Shown here: positions 23,716-32,870 of the stretch, piece after piece
Numbering within the stretch: position 1 is the stretch's first letter
How the letters are laid out: every line of letters begins with the position of its first letter
Source: an uncultured Hungatella sp.
Lineage (GTDB): Bacteria; Bacillota; Clostridia; Lachnospirales; Lachnospiraceae
Length of the DNA: 47,214 nucleotides
Direction: 5' to 3'
Assembly (NCBI GenBank): GCA_910586845.1
Contig: CAJUJV010000020.1
Location: 1 to 47,214 of the forward strand
Made by a program: the position numbers and the translations under genes
The notes under the pieces: generated by a model
Database searches by the model: none
What the model saw: the letters and a program-made list of their open reading frames with translations, nothing else
Told to the model about the DNA's origin: nothing

Positions 23716-24738
23716 TTACAGATCCAGCTTCAGATCCCCCTCCCTGATCCATCCCGTCTTCCGGAGCGCTTCTCCGAAAGCCCAGGTGAGCACGGCGGGG
23801 AGCACAAAGCAGACAAGCAGGATTCCCAGCCACATCTTCATCCCGCCGCCCATGGCGGTGTACACTCCGATGGGCCCCACCAGGCCGCAGGTTCCCATAC
23901 CGGCGCCGGTGGGGATGTTTTCCATGCGGAATATCATAGTGGCTATGGGGCCGGTGATCATGGAAGCCAGGGTGGGCGGAATCCAGATTCTGGGATTTTT
24001 TACGATGTTGCCCATCTGGAGCATGGAGGTGCCCAGGCCCTGAGCCAGAAGGCCGCCGATGCCGTTTTCACGGAAGCTTAAGACGGCGAAGCCGATCATC
24101 TGGGCGCAGCAGCCTGCAGTGGCGGCGCCTCCCGCCAGGCCGTCAAGGCTGAGCATGATACAGATGGCGGCGCTGCTGATGGGCAGGGTCAGGGCGATGC
24201 CGATGAGGGCGGATACCAGGATCCCCATGAAGAAGGGCTGCATCAGGGTGGTGGTCTTCACCAGGTTGCCGAACCCTGTCATGAAGGCGGACACGCCGGG
24301 GCCTGCAAACTGAGCCATGAACACGCCGGAGATGATGGTGACACCGGGAGTCACCAGGATATCCACCCGGGTCTCTTTGGACACCATCTTGCCCAGCTCC
24401 ACGGCCACGATGGCGGCGACGAAGGCCCCCACAGGCCCTCCCAGGTCATTGCCAGCGATGCCTACGGTGGCGGCGGACAAAAGTACCAGCTGAGGCGCTT
24501 TGAGGGCATAGGCGATGGATACGCCCAGGGCCGCGCCGGTGGCTCCTTTGGCGTACTGGGCTATGGTGTTGAAGACCTGGATGCCGGATTTCTCGCCCAG
24601 AGTGGCGAAGATGGTACCGATGAGCAGGGAGGCAAAGAGACCGAAGGCCATAGCCCCCATTGCGTCGATAAAATAAGTCCTGAGAGTAAAATTGATATTT
24701 TTCCGTTTGAAAAATGCTTTGATTCCTGTTGATTCCAT
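23716..24738 (-). CDS. PTS IIC-like sugar transporter membrane protein (EIIC_2 family)
   Basis: This is a 340-aa membrane protein, started at 24738 (MESTGIKAFFKRKN) behind an AAAGGAG site. About nine to ten hydrophobic segments are seen, rich in Gly/Ala: FIDAMGAMAFGLFASLLIGTI, VLLSAATVGIAGNDLGGPVG, ILVSALIGIALTLPISSAAI, and the late glycine-rich IPTGAGMGTCGLVGPIGVY. These features match the single-domain PTS_EIIC_2 proteins of Firmicutes, which stand alone without fused IIA/IIB parts. The substrate and whether it truly works with the phosphotransferase system are unknown. No EIIA or EIIB gene is near. The gene is read away from hflK, whose promoter region it shares. Confidence 0.8.
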   Translation of the reverse strand: MESTGIKAFFKRKNINFTLRTYFIDAMGAMAFGLFASLLIGTIFATLGEKSGIQVFNTIAQYAKGATGAALGVSIAYALKAPQLVLLSAATVGIAGNDLGGPVGAFVAAIVAVELGKMVSKETRVDILVTPGVTIISGVFMAQFAGPGVSAFMTGFGNLVKTTTLMQPFFMGILVSALIGIALTLPISSAAICIMLSLDGLAGGAATAGCCAQMIGFAVLSFRENGIGGLLAQGLGTSMLQMGNIVKNPRIWIPPTLASMITGPIATMIFRMENIPTGAGMGTCGLVGPIGVYTAMGGGMKMWLGILLVCFVLPAVLTWAFGEALRKTGWIREGDLKLDL

Positions 24739-24882
24739 AGGAACGTCTCCTTTGCTGATGTAATTGGGTTCTACACACATTTGACTTCCCAGGGTCAAAG
24801 CAGTTTCTGTTGGTTCCATATTTTATCATAGATCCCGGAAAAAGCAAGAGATTGATAAAAATATAACAAATAGCGGAACGAT

Positions 24883-24911
24883 GTGACAAAACAGGAAACC
24901 TGTGCTATAGT
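24883..24911 (+). promoter_or_regulatory. probable promoter of hflKC
   Basis: GTGACA (24883-24888) and TATAGT (24906-24911) are 17 bases apart. A short dyad ACAGG-aaa-CCTGT lies inside the spacer. The call rests on spacing and the -10 match only. Confidence 0.5.
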
Positions 24912-24966
24912 AAGTGCAGCGATACCAGGAGTTACAGTTGATCATTCATGGAAAGAGAGGCGTTAT

Positions 24967-26106
24967 ATGCAGAGTGTTAATCCGGATCTGATAAATCAGA
25001 TGAGGAGAACGGCCAGAGCCGTGAAAAGGCTGATCTTCGGAGGAGCCGCCATTGCGGCAGTGCTGGTTGTGGGATTTGGCTCTTTTTATAATATCGAGGA
25101 GCAGGAGCAGGCAGTGCTGACTACCTTCGGAGTGGCGGTGGGAGTGACGGAGCCGGGGCTTCATTTTAAGATCCCCCTGATCCAGAGAGTCCAGAAAGTG
25201 AATACCACCATCCAGGGATTCGCCCTGGGATATGACCAGGAAGACAATGAGAGCCGGGAAGAGGATTCTCTCATGATCACCAGGGATTATAATTTTGTGA
25301 ATGTGGATTTTTTTATCGAGTATAAAGTAGCGGATCCGGTGAAGGCAGTCTATGCCTCTCAGGACCCGGTCCTGATCCTGAAAAATATCAGCAAAAGCTG
25401 TGTCCGCACGGTCATCGGCAGCTATGACGTGGACGCGGTGCTGACTACGGGGAAGAATGAGATTCAGGCTACCATCCGGAATATGATCGTGGAGAAGCTG
25501 GAAGAGCATGATATCGGACTTCAGGTGGTCAATGTGACGATACAGGATTCGGAGCCTCCCACAGTGGAGGTGATGGAGGCGTTTAAGGCGGTGGAGACGG
25601 CCAAGCAGGGCAAGGAGACAGCCATCAACAACGCAAACAAATACCGCAACGAGAAGCTGCCGGGAGCGGAAGCCGAGATCGACAGGATCATGCAGGAGGC
25701 TGAAGCCCAGAAGACTCAGAGGATCAATGAGGCCAACGGGGAAGTGGCCAGATTCAATGCCATGTTTGAGGAGTACCGGAAAAATCCTCAGGTGACGAGA
25801 CAGAGGATGTTCTATGAGGCCATGGAGGACGTGCTGCCGGGCCTGAGAGTCATCATTGACGGTACGGATCAGACCAGCACCATCCTTCCTCTGGACAGTT
25901 TTGTGGGACCGGGAAGCCTGGAGGCGGGTGCGCCTTCGTCGGCCGGAAACGGAGGCCAGGCAGCAGGGTCAGGCCAGACCACGGGCAGCCGGACCGGGGC
26001 GGGAGCATTTTCCCCGGACGCGGGCAACGGTGACACCGGAACAGGGCCGTCATCCGGCGGCAGCCGGTCCGGATCTTCGGCAGACCATGATTCCAGTGCG
26101 GAATAG
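24967..26106 (+). CDS. hflK: HflK, SPFH-family membrane protein
   Basis: This is a 379-aa protein; the ATG at 24967 follows a GAGAGG site, and an upstream in-frame ATG has none. One membrane helix lies near 25-43 (LIFGGAAIAAVLVVGFGSF) after a short basic inside tail, followed by the SPFH/band-7 domain: NIEEQEQAVLTTFGV, PGLHFKIPLIQRV and TIQDSEPP. A helical coiled-coil follows (VETAKQGKETAINNANKYRN). The tail after about 320 is low complexity, rich in Gly, Ser and Ala. HflK and HflC form a large membrane cage around the FtsH protease and restrain it. hflC follows after 14 bases, confirming the pair. The Gly/Ser tail is longer than I would expect. Confidence 0.88.
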   Translation: MQSVNPDLINQMRRTARAVKRLIFGGAAIAAVLVVGFGSFYNIEEQEQAVLTTFGVAVGVTEPGLHFKIPLIQRVQKVNTTIQGFALGYDQEDNESREEDSLMITRDYNFVNVDFFIEYKVADPVKAVYASQDPVLILKNISKSCVRTVIGSYDVDAVLTTGKNEIQATIRNMIVEKLEEHDIGLQVVNVTIQDSEPPTVEVMEAFKAVETAKQGKETAINNANKYRNEKLPGAEAEIDRIMQEAEAQKTQRINEANGEVARFNAMFEEYRKNPQVTRQRMFYEAMEDVLPGLRVIIDGTDQTSTILPLDSFVGPGSLEAGAPSSAGNGGQAAGSGQTTGSRTGAGAFSPDAGNGDTGTGPSSGGSRSGSSADHDSSAE

Positions 26107-26120
26107 AGAGAGGTGAGCAT

Positions 26121-26993
26121 ATGAGAAAGATCATCGGCAGGTTTCTTACAATTATCATCGTCCTGGGAGCGATCATAGGACTCAGCGGGTCCATGGTAGT
26201 GACCCGGGAAAACGAATACAAACTGATACGGGAATTCGGGCGGGTCAGCAGAGTCATCGATCAGGCGGGCTTAAGCTTTAAGGTCCCGTTTATCCAGACT
26301 ACGGCCAGTCTGCCGAAGGAGATCCTGATCTATGACCTGGCGGCTTCGGATGTGATCACCATGGACAAAAAGACCATGATGAGCGACAGCTACGTGCTTT
26401 GGGAGATCACGGATCCTCTGAAATTTGCCCAGACTCTGAATTCGTCCATCCTGAACGCGGAGCGGAGGATCGACACTACGGTCTACAATTCCATTAAAAA
26501 TGTCATCAGCAGCATGAGCCAGAACGATGTGATCAGCGGCAGGGACGGGGAACTGTCCCAGGCCATTATGAACAATATCGGCGACAGTATGGAGCAGTAC
26601 GGAATCCGGCTTCTGGCAGTGGAGACCAAGCAGCTGGACCTGCCGGCGGACAACAAGGCGGCAGTCTATGAGCGGATGATCTCAGAGAGGGACAAGATCG
26701 CCGCCACCTATCAGGCGGAGGGTCAGGCAGAGGCCAGGATGATCCAGAACACCACGGACCGGGAGATTGCCATCAGCATCTCCAATGCACAGGCAGAGGC
26801 TGCCGCCGTTACGGCGGAAGGGGAGGCCGAATATATGAGGATCCTGGCCGCCGCCTACAACACGGAAGAACGGGCAGAATTTTACGGATTTATCAGGGCA
26901 TTGGATGCGGCCAGAGCTTCTCTGACCGGCAGTCAGAATACCCTGATCCTGCCGGGAGATTCTCCCATTGCCAGGATCTTTACAGGCCAGTAG
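26121..26993 (+). CDS. hflC: HflC, SPFH-family membrane protein
   Basis: This is a 290-aa partner of HflK. An N-terminal membrane helix (FLTIIIVLGAIIGLSGSMVV, about 8-27) is followed by the SPFH domain with VTRENEYKLIREFGRVSRV, AGLSFKVPFIQT and MMSDSYVLWEITDPLKF. The coiled-coil region is rich in Ala/Glu (AEGQAEARM, NAQAEAAAVTAEGEAEYM). The start follows AGAGAGGTGAG. Length is that of typical HflC. With HflK it encloses FtsH at the membrane. The gene ends just before a GC-rich hairpin. Confidence 0.9.
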   Translation: MRKIIGRFLTIIIVLGAIIGLSGSMVVTRENEYKLIREFGRVSRVIDQAGLSFKVPFIQTTASLPKEILIYDLAASDVITMDKKTMMSDSYVLWEITDPLKFAQTLNSSILNAERRIDTTVYNSIKNVISSMSQNDVISGRDGELSQAIMNNIGDSMEQYGIRLLAVETKQLDLPADNKAAVYERMISERDKIAATYQAEGQAEARMIQNTTDREIAISISNAQAEAAAVTAEGEAEYMRILAAAYNTEERAEFYGFIRALDAARASLTGSQNTLILPGDSPIARIFTGQ

Positions 26994-26999
26994 GCAAAA

Positions 27000-27026
27000 G
27001 GCCGGAGGGAGACGGATCCTCCGGCC
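27000..27026 (+). terminator. GC-rich hairpin between hflC and metF
   Basis: GGCCGGAGG (27000-27008) pairs perfectly with CCTCCGGCC (27018-27026) around a nine-base loop, directly after the hflC stop. There is no U-run, so it is either a weak terminator or an mRNA-stabilising stem. No SAM or T-box riboswitch signature is seen before metF. Confidence 0.5.
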
Positions 27027-27067
27027 GGATGGTTTACAGAACAGGAAAGGAACAGGGGAAGAGAGAA

Positions 27068-27967
27068 ATGAAGATCAAAGATATACTTGGCCAGGGGAGA
27101 CCAACGCTTTCTTTTGAGGTGTTTCCGCCTAAGACCCAGGATAAATATGAGACCGTGGAGGCGGCAGCCCGCAAGATTGCCAGGCTGTCTCCTGATTTTA
27201 TGAGCGTCACTTACGGGGCAGGCGGAGGTACCAGCAGGTATACGGCGGATATTGCCGCCGTGCTGAACAATGAGTTTCATGTGCCTGCCCTGGCCCATCT
27301 TACCTGTGTGTCTTCCACCAGGGAGCATGTCCGTCATGTGCTGGGAGAGCTGAAGGAGAGGGGCATCGAAAATGTGCTGGCTCTCAGAGGGGATATTCCG
27401 GCGGACGGAAGGATCGCCCATGATTACCGGTATGCGTCGGAGCTGATCTGCGATATCCGGCGCAGCGGGGATTTCTGCATCGGGGCCGCCTGTTACCCGG
27501 AGGGACACGTGGAGTCGGCCAACAAGACGGAGGACATCACCCATCTGAAAGAGAAGGTGGAGGCGGGCTGCGATTTCGTTACGACCCAGATGTTTTTTGA
27601 CAATAATATCCTGTACAATTATCTGTACCGGATCCGGGAGAGAGGGATCACGGTGCCCGTGGTGGCGGGAATCATGCCCGTGACCAACAGCTCTCAGATC
27701 ACAAGGATCTGCCAGATGTCGGGAACGTATCTGCCCTCCCGGTTTAAGGCCATGGTGGACCGGTTCGGAGACAGGCCGGCCGCCATGAAGCAGGCAGGCA
27801 TCGCCTATGCCACGGAGCAGATCATCGACCTGATCGCCAACGGGGTCAACAACATCCATGTATATTCCATGAACAAGCCGGACGTGGCCGCCAGGATCCG
27901 GGAAAATCTCACGGAGATCCTGGGGATCTCTTCCGAATCTTCAGGAGTCCGGCGGCAGGAGGCATAA
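27068..27967 (+). CDS. metF: methylenetetrahydrofolate reductase
   Basis: This 299-aa TIM-barrel flavoprotein reduces 5,10-methylene-THF to 5-methyl-THF, the methyl donor for MetH. I started it at 27068 (MKIKDILGQG) because a purine-rich site precedes and family members begin there. Motifs: LSFEVFPPKT with the catalytic Glu, SVTYGAGG, LAHLTCVSSTREHV, ENVLALRGDIP, CYPEGHVES and TQMFFDN. Length fits bacterial MetF. The next two genes encode the MetH activation protein and MetH, packed with 1 base and a 4-base overlap, so this is a methionine operon. Confidence 0.92.
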   Translation: MKIKDILGQGRPTLSFEVFPPKTQDKYETVEAAARKIARLSPDFMSVTYGAGGGTSRYTADIAAVLNNEFHVPALAHLTCVSSTREHVRHVLGELKERGIENVLALRGDIPADGRIAHDYRYASELICDIRRSGDFCIGAACYPEGHVESANKTEDITHLKEKVEAGCDFVTTQMFFDNNILYNYLYRIRERGITVPVVAGIMPVTNSSQITRICQMSGTYLPSRFKAMVDRFGDRPAAMKQAGIAYATEQIIDLIANGVNNIHVYSMNKPDVAARIRENLTEILGISSESSGVRRQEA

Positions 27968-27968
27968 G

Positions 27969-28613
27969 ATGAATCTGAAAGACACATTCCGGTATCTGGG
28001 ATACGGGAGCAGCCAGGCCGACGAGCAGACCTTAAAACTGGCGGAAGAGTGCTGGGAGGAACTGGAAAGGACTGCGGTTAAAAGGTCCTGCTTCCGGGAA
28101 TATCCTCTCTCCTTTCCGGAGGACGGCAGGATGGACCTGGGATGCTTTCAGGTGGCCAGCAGGGCGCTTTTTAAAAATCTGGAACACTGCCGGGCCGTGG
28201 TGCTGTTTGCGGCCACTCTGGGGACAGGCCCGGACATCCTGATCCGGAAATACAGCCGGCTGCAGATGAGTCGGGCCGTAGTCATGCAGGCGGCAGCGGC
28301 AGCCATGCTGGAGGACTACTGCGACCGGATCAATGAGGAGATCCGGGAGAATTATGAGAAACAGGGATATTATCTCCGTCCCCGGTTCAGTCCGGGGTAC
28401 GGAGATTTTCCGCTGGACTGTCAGCCGGCGCTTCTGGCGGGGCTGGATGCGGGAAAACGGATCGGTATCACGTTGACGGACAGTCTGCTGATGGCGCCGT
28501 CCAAATCGGTGACGGCGGTTATGGGAGTCGCCTCCGTAAGGTCAGACTGCATCATAGAAGGCTGCGAGAGCTGCGGCAGGGCAGACTGCAGATACAGAAG
28601 GGACAGAGTATGA
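27969..28613 (+). CDS. free-standing MetH activation-domain protein
   Basis: This is a 214-aa protein homologous to the C-terminal activation domain of cobalamin-dependent methionine synthase. Motifs: FRYLGYGSSQADE, RPRFSPGYGDFPLDCQPALL with the RxSxGYGD-type SAM-binding motif, and GITLTDSLLMAPSKSVTAVMG. It ends in a Cys-rich CEGCESC-like stretch (EGCESCGRADCRYR), possibly a metal knuckle. In E. coli this domain is fused to MetH and lets SAM re-methylate oxidised cob(II)alamin; here MetH lacks it, so the two would work in trans. The gene starts 1 base after metF and overlaps metH by 4 bases. Confidence 0.85.
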   Translation: MNLKDTFRYLGYGSSQADEQTLKLAEECWEELERTAVKRSCFREYPLSFPEDGRMDLGCFQVASRALFKNLEHCRAVVLFAATLGTGPDILIRKYSRLQMSRAVVMQAAAAAMLEDYCDRINEEIRENYEKQGYYLRPRFSPGYGDFPLDCQPALLAGLDAGKRIGITLTDSLLMAPSKSVTAVMGVASVRSDCIIEGCESCGRADCRYRRDRV

Positions 28614-31138
28614 GCACGACTATTTTAGAGGAGATCAGAAGAAGAAAAGTATTTTTTGACGGAGGGATGGGAAGTCTTCTCCAGGCCAGAGGGCTGAAGG
28701 CCGGGGAACTGCCGGAGACGTGGAATCTGCTCCACCCGGATATCCTGAGATCTATCCATGAAGAGTATCTGAGGGCCGGCTGCGATATCGTCACCACCAA
28801 TACCTTCGGAGCAAACCGGCTCAAATATCCGCACGGTGGAGCCTTTTCTTTAAAGGAGATCGTGGAGTCGGCCGTGGCCAACGCCAGAGCTGCGGCAGAG
28901 TCGGCAGGGCACGGGTTTGTGGCCCTGGACCTGGGGCCTACGGGAAAGCTGTTAAAGCCTCTTGGGGACCTTGATTTTGATGACGCCTGTGATATCTACA
29001 GAGAAGTGGTGGCGGCTGGATGTGAGAAGGGAGCGGATCTCATCCTGGTGGAGACTATGAGCGACGGCTACGAGGCCAAAGCGGCGGTGCTGGCGGCCAG
29101 GGAGAACAGCTCCCTCCCCGTATTTGCCACCATGATTTTTGACGAGAAGGGAAAGCTTCTCACAGGCGGCAGTGTGGAGTCGGCCGTGGCCCTTCTGGAG
29201 GGGCTGGGGGTATCTGCCCTGGGCATCAACTGCGGCCTGGGGCCGGTGCAGATGAAGGGGATTCTGAAAGAGGTTTTAAAGTATGCCTCCGTGCCGGTGA
29301 TCGTCAATCCCAATGCAGGGCTGCCCAGAAGCGAGGGTGGGCGGACAGTCTATGATATCGATGAGGATCAGTTTGCCCGGGTGATGGAGGAGATCGCCGA
29401 TATGGGAGCCAATGTGCTGGGCGGCTGCTGCGGCACCACGCCTGATCACATCAGAAAGCTGGTGGAGCGCTGCAGAGACAAGGAGCAGATCCTTCCGGAG
29501 GAAAAGGACAGGACCGTGGTCTCGTCCTATACCCATGGGGTGGTTATCGGCAGGGATCCGGTGATCATCGGAGAGCGGATCAATCCTACGGGAAAATCCC
29601 GGTTTAAGCAGGCTCTCAGGGATCATGATCTGGAATATATCCTTCAGGAGGCGGTGACCCAGCAGGACAGCGGGGCCCATGTGCTGGATGTGAACGTAGG
29701 CCTCCCGGAGATCGACGAGGCAGAGATGATGGAGGATGTGGTGAAGGAACTGCAGAGCGTCATCGATCTGCCTCTCCAGATCGACACTTCCGACATAAAA
29801 GCCATGGAGCGGGCCATGCGTATCTACAACGGAAAGCCTCTGATCAATTCGGTAAACGGGAAGGAAGAATCCATGGCAGCCATATTTCCCCTGGTGAAGA
29901 AGTACGGCGGCGTGGCGGTGGCTCTGACCCTGGATGAGAAAGGGATCCCGGATACGGCAGAGGGCAGGCTGGAGATCGCCAGGAAGATCTATGCAAAAGC
30001 GGCGGAGTACGGGATCCATCCGAAGGATATCCTTATAGATGCCCTGTGCCTTACCGTAAGTTCCGACAGCAGAGGCGCTCTGACCACGCTGGAGACCTTA
30101 AGGCGTGTCAGGGAGGAGCTGCACGGCAGGACCATCCTGGGCGTGTCCAATATCTCCTTCGGCCTTCCGAAGAGGGAGACCATCAATGCCGCGTTTTTCA
30201 CCATGGCCATGGCGGAAGGCCTTAATGCGGCCATCATCAATCCCAATTCCCGGGCCATGATGCAGTCCTACTACAGCTTCCGGGCTCTTTGGGATCTGGA
30301 TGAACACTGTCAGGATTATATAGAAGTCTGCAGGAATCAGACAGAAACGGAGAGCAGTGACCGGCAGGGAGCCGGCTCTCAGGGGGCAGGTCCAGAGAAA
30401 TTCCGGGAAGAAAAAGACAGCCGGGTACAGGAGGGTATTGGCAGGACTCCTTCCTCTGCCCGCCGTCAGGAACCGGCTGCCGGCGCCGTCATGAGTCTTG
30501 GGGACTGTATCTGCAGGGGCCTCAGAGAGCGGGCCTGCGAGGCGGTAAAGGTTCTTCTGCCGGAGAGAGATCCCCTGGATATTATCAACAGGGAGATGAT
30601 TCCTTCCCTGGATCGCGTGGGAAAAGGGTTTGAGAAAGGGACCGTGTTCCTTCCCCAGCTTCTCATGAGTGCCGAGGCAGCCAAGGCGGCCTTTGAAGTG
30701 ATCAGGGAGCAGATGTCGGGAACCGGGGAGAAACAGGAGAAGAAGGGAATCATCATCCTGGCCACGGTAAAGGGAGATATCCATGATATCGGGAAAAATA
30801 TCGTGAAAGTTCTGCTGGAGAATTACAGCTATGAAGTCATAGATCTGGGCAAAGACGTGCCGCCGGAGACGATCCTGCGGGAAGCCGTGGAACGGCAGGC
30901 GCCTCTGGTAGGCTTAAGCGCACTGATGACCACCACGGTTCCGGCCATGGAGGAGACCATCGCCCTGCTGAGAGAGCAGGCGCCCTGGGTAAAGGTCATG
31001 GCAGGAGGAGCGGTGCTGACGGAAGAATATGCCAGGTCCATCGGTGCTGACAGGTACTGTAAGGACGCCATGGCCTCGGTGAACTATGCGGAGGAGCTGT
31101 TCCTGGAGAGGAGAGCTGCCCATGGCCTGGGAATTTGA
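28610..31138 (+). CDS. metH: cobalamin-dependent methionine synthase without activation domain
   Basis: This is an 842-aa modular enzyme. Residues about 1-290 are the homocysteine-binding domain (FFDGGMGSLLQARG, GINCGLGP, GGCCGTTPDHI with the two zinc Cys). About 310-580 is the pterin-binding domain (IIGERINPTGKSRFK, HVLDVNVGLPEIDE, INSVNGKEE). A long low-complexity Gly/Glu/Arg linker lies near 580-625, unusual in length. The B12 cap and Rossmann domain follow with KGDIHDIGKNIV, holding the DxHxxG cobalamin ligand His, and MAGGAVLTEEYARSIGADRY. No activation domain follows; it is supplied by the preceding gene. It transfers the methyl group from 5-methyl-THF to homocysteine in the cytoplasm. 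Confidence 0.93.
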   Translation: MSTTILEEIRRRKVFFDGGMGSLLQARGLKAGELPETWNLLHPDILRSIHEEYLRAGCDIVTTNTFGANRLKYPHGGAFSLKEIVESAVANARAAAESAGHGFVALDLGPTGKLLKPLGDLDFDDACDIYREVVAAGCEKGADLILVETMSDGYEAKAAVLAARENSSLPVFATMIFDEKGKLLTGGSVESAVALLEGLGVSALGINCGLGPVQMKGILKEVLKYASVPVIVNPNAGLPRSEGGRTVYDIDEDQFARVMEEIADMGANVLGGCCGTTPDHIRKLVERCRDKEQILPEEKDRTVVSSYTHGVVIGRDPVIIGERINPTGKSRFKQALRDHDLEYILQEAVTQQDSGAHVLDVNVGLPEIDEAEMMEDVVKELQSVIDLPLQIDTSDIKAMERAMRIYNGKPLINSVNGKEESMAAIFPLVKKYGGVAVALTLDEKGIPDTAEGRLEIARKIYAKAAEYGIHPKDILIDALCLTVSSDSRGALTTLETLRRVREELHGRTILGVSNISFGLPKRETINAAFFTMAMAEGLNAAIINPNSRAMMQSYYSFRALWDLDEHCQDYIEVCRNQTETESSDRQGAGSQGAGPEKFREEKDSRVQEGIGRTPSSARRQEPAAGAVMSLGDCICRGLRERACEAVKVLLPERDPLDIINREMIPSLDRVGKGFEKGTVFLPQLLMSAEAAKAAFEVIREQMSGTGEKQEKKGIIILATVKGDIHDIGKNIVKVLLENYSYEVIDLGKDVPPETILREAVERQAPLVGLSALMTTTVPAMEETIALLREQAPWVKVMAGGAVLTEEYARSIGADRYCKDAMASVNYAEELFLERRAAHGLGI

Positions 31139-31646
31139 GCTTTTGTCTGCCCTCCAGAGGATCCACACACCCTGGCTGGACAGGATCATGGTGTTTTTCA
31201 CCACCCTGGCCAACCACGGAGAATTGTGGCTGTTTCTCGCATTTCTGTTTTTATGTGTTCCCAGGACAAGACGGCTGGGGCTGGGGATGTTCCTGTCCAT
31301 AGGTCTGGGATTCATCACAGGTAATCTGATCCTGAAGAATCTCTTTGCCAGAAGCCGCCCCTGCTGGGTGAGACCGGAGGTTCCCCTCCTGGTCCGGTCT
31401 CCCGGAGACTATTCCTTTCCTTCAGGGCATACCCTGGTGTCATTTGAGGGAGCGGTGTCCATATGGTACCATGACAGGAGATGGGGGGCGGCGGCCCTGG
31501 CAGCAGCAGCCGTGATCGCCTTCTCAAGGCTGTATCTGTTCGTTCATTTTCCCACGGATGTGGGGGCAGGGCTGCTGCTGGGAATCTTTCATGCGTGGGC
31601 GGCCGGACAGATCATGGCTTTTGCCGGGAGAGAACGAAAGTCATGA
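31122..31646 (+). CDS. PAP2-family membrane phosphatase
   Basis: This is a 174-aa integral membrane protein. The start is set at 31122 (MAWEFELLSALQ) because GGAGAGGAG precedes it; an earlier in-frame ATG lies deeper inside metH. Four to five membrane helices are seen. The three phosphatase motifs are intact: KNLFARSRP (KxxxxxxRP), PSGHT, and SRLYLFVHFPTDV (SRxxxxxHxxxD). Such enzymes dephosphorylate lipid phosphates; undecaprenyl pyrophosphate or phosphatidylglycerol phosphate are common substrates, but which one cannot be seen. It starts 17 bases before the metH stop and its 3' end overlaps the converging peptidase gene by 35 bases. Confidence 0.85.
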   Translation: MAWEFELLSALQRIHTPWLDRIMVFFTTLANHGELWLFLAFLFLCVPRTRRLGLGMFLSIGLGFITGNLILKNLFARSRPCWVRPEVPLLVRSPGDYSFPSGHTLVSFEGAVSIWYHDRRWGAAALAAAAVIAFSRLYLFVHFPTDVGAGLLLGIFHAWAAGQIMAFAGRERKS

Positions 31647-32784
31647 CTCTCGCCCACACGGACCGGTTCTGCTTCCACACGGACTCATACTCGCTCACAG
31701 GCATGGGACAGGCCACACTTCCGACCTCAATGGTGATGCTGGGAGGCGCCTGTCCGTTTGTCTGTACCCAGTCTTTGTAGCCGCCCTTTCCCATATCCGG
31801 ATCCGGAGCATATCCGGTGACACGGGAGACGGCTTCTGCCAGAGCCAGAGAAGCGTCGGCGCACCGGCTGTTCTCCGTATCCCAGTAGATGATATTTCCC
31901 ATGGAATGATAGCTGACAGTGGCGGCCCAGGTCCGTCCGGTGGTCAGATCAGCCAGGGCCCGGCTCTCCGGTTCCGACAGGGGAGCCGGGCCTTTGTAAT
32001 TGGCATAGGAACCGGAGGCGGCAGGGAGCCGGTCCCACTGAGCCGGAAAATTGTGGTTGAGATCCACACCCATGGCGTTGCTTTTCCAGCAGGGGAGATA
32101 GGCCTCCAGATCCAGGTCGGTCCTGCCGGTCTCCACATCTCTCCGGTAGCTTGCCAGGATCTGTTCTTTCAGGGAATCGGACCGGATGGCAGAGAGACCG
32201 TACTGGGAGAGAGCAACCCCGTCCGGATTGGTCATGGGAACGAAATGAAGAGCCACCTGACCGAACATGTCTGACAGAGCCATACCGTCATAATGGCCTG
32301 TATCATAATTAGCCAGAGCCAGTTCGATCTGGTTCATTATCAGGAGAGGAGTCATGGATTCCCGTCCGTGGATGGCGCCCTGGATCAGTACATGGCAGGG
32401 GGCATCTTCCCTGCCTATCACAAGTTCATAGAGATTCCGGCCGTCGTGGGACTGTCCGATGACATGGACCTGGAGTTTGTCCTGGTACCGGTCTTTCAGG
32501 GCCCGGATGTCCGCCTCCATCTGTTCGTGAGAATAGCGGTCCGTCACTCTGACCACAGGATCCTCAGGGGCGTGATCGAGAAAATCGTTGCGGACCGGGA
32601 TCACAGGCAGCAGCGTGGTGCCGCCCGGGGTCATCTCCCCGATACCGGGGCCGGTCTCCCTCCCGGCAGAAGAGACCTGATCAGAAGGGCCAAAGGCCCA
32701 CCCGGTTATGGATCCCTGACCTGCGGACAGGAGCGCGGCGCTCCAGAGAGCGGCTTTCAGTGCTGTATGAGCTGACAGTTTCAT
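31612..32784 (-). CDS. secreted M14-family zinc carboxypeptidase
   Basis: This is a 390-aa protein with an N-terminal signal-like segment (TALKAALWSAALLSAG), a short Pro/Gly-rich linker, and an M14 domain from about residue 80. Zinc ligands: HGRES (His and Glu of HxxE), with the third His in VSYHSMGN. VDLNHNFPAQW is the substrate-binding NHNFP motif and PSITIEVG holds the general-base Glu. Such enzymes in Firmicutes trim peptides, including gamma-D-Glu-diaminopimelate bonds of the wall. All catalytic residues are present. It overlaps PAP2 tail-to-tail. The export route is inferred from the hydrophobic start; no clear lipobox Cys is seen. Confidence 0.85.
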   Translation of the reverse strand: MKLSAHTALKAALWSAALLSAGQGSITGWAFGPSDQVSSAGRETGPGIGEMTPGGTTLLPVIPVRNDFLDHAPEDPVVRVTDRYSHEQMEADIRALKDRYQDKLQVHVIGQSHDGRNLYELVIGREDAPCHVLIQGAIHGRESMTPLLIMNQIELALANYDTGHYDGMALSDMFGQVALHFVPMTNPDGVALSQYGLSAIRSDSLKEQILASYRRDVETGRTDLDLEAYLPCWKSNAMGVDLNHNFPAQWDRLPAASGSYANYKGPAPLSEPESRALADLTTGRTWAATVSYHSMGNIIYWDTENSRCADASLALAEAVSRVTGYAPDPDMGKGGYKDWVQTNGQAPPSITIEVGSVACPMPVSEYESVWKQNRSVWARVMTFVLSRQKP

Positions 32785-32829
32785 CCTTTATCCCTCCTGA
32801 TCTGGCGTTTCCCGTTGTACTGTAAATGT

Positions 32830-32870
32830 ATCCCGGTGCCGGAAAAATATTCTTATTTTTTTCCCGGGAT
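32830..32870 (-). terminator. hairpin directly after nfo
   Basis: ATCCCGG (32830-32836) pairs with CCGGGAT (32864-32870), enclosing AAAAATA (32843-32849) and TATTTTT (32854-32860). It begins directly after the nfo stop on the minus strand. The long A/T-rich inner stem and lack of a clean outer U-run make it an imperfect terminator. Confidence 0.55.

Noticed and set aside
26994..27067. SAM riboswitch before metF
   Set aside because: The gap is only 74 bases and contains a single GC-rich hairpin with none of the conserved S-box elements.
31612..31646. Frameshift at the PAP2/peptidase overlap
   Set aside because: Both converging proteins have complete motifs and sensible ends; a 35-base tail-to-tail overlap is unusual but needs no sequencing error.
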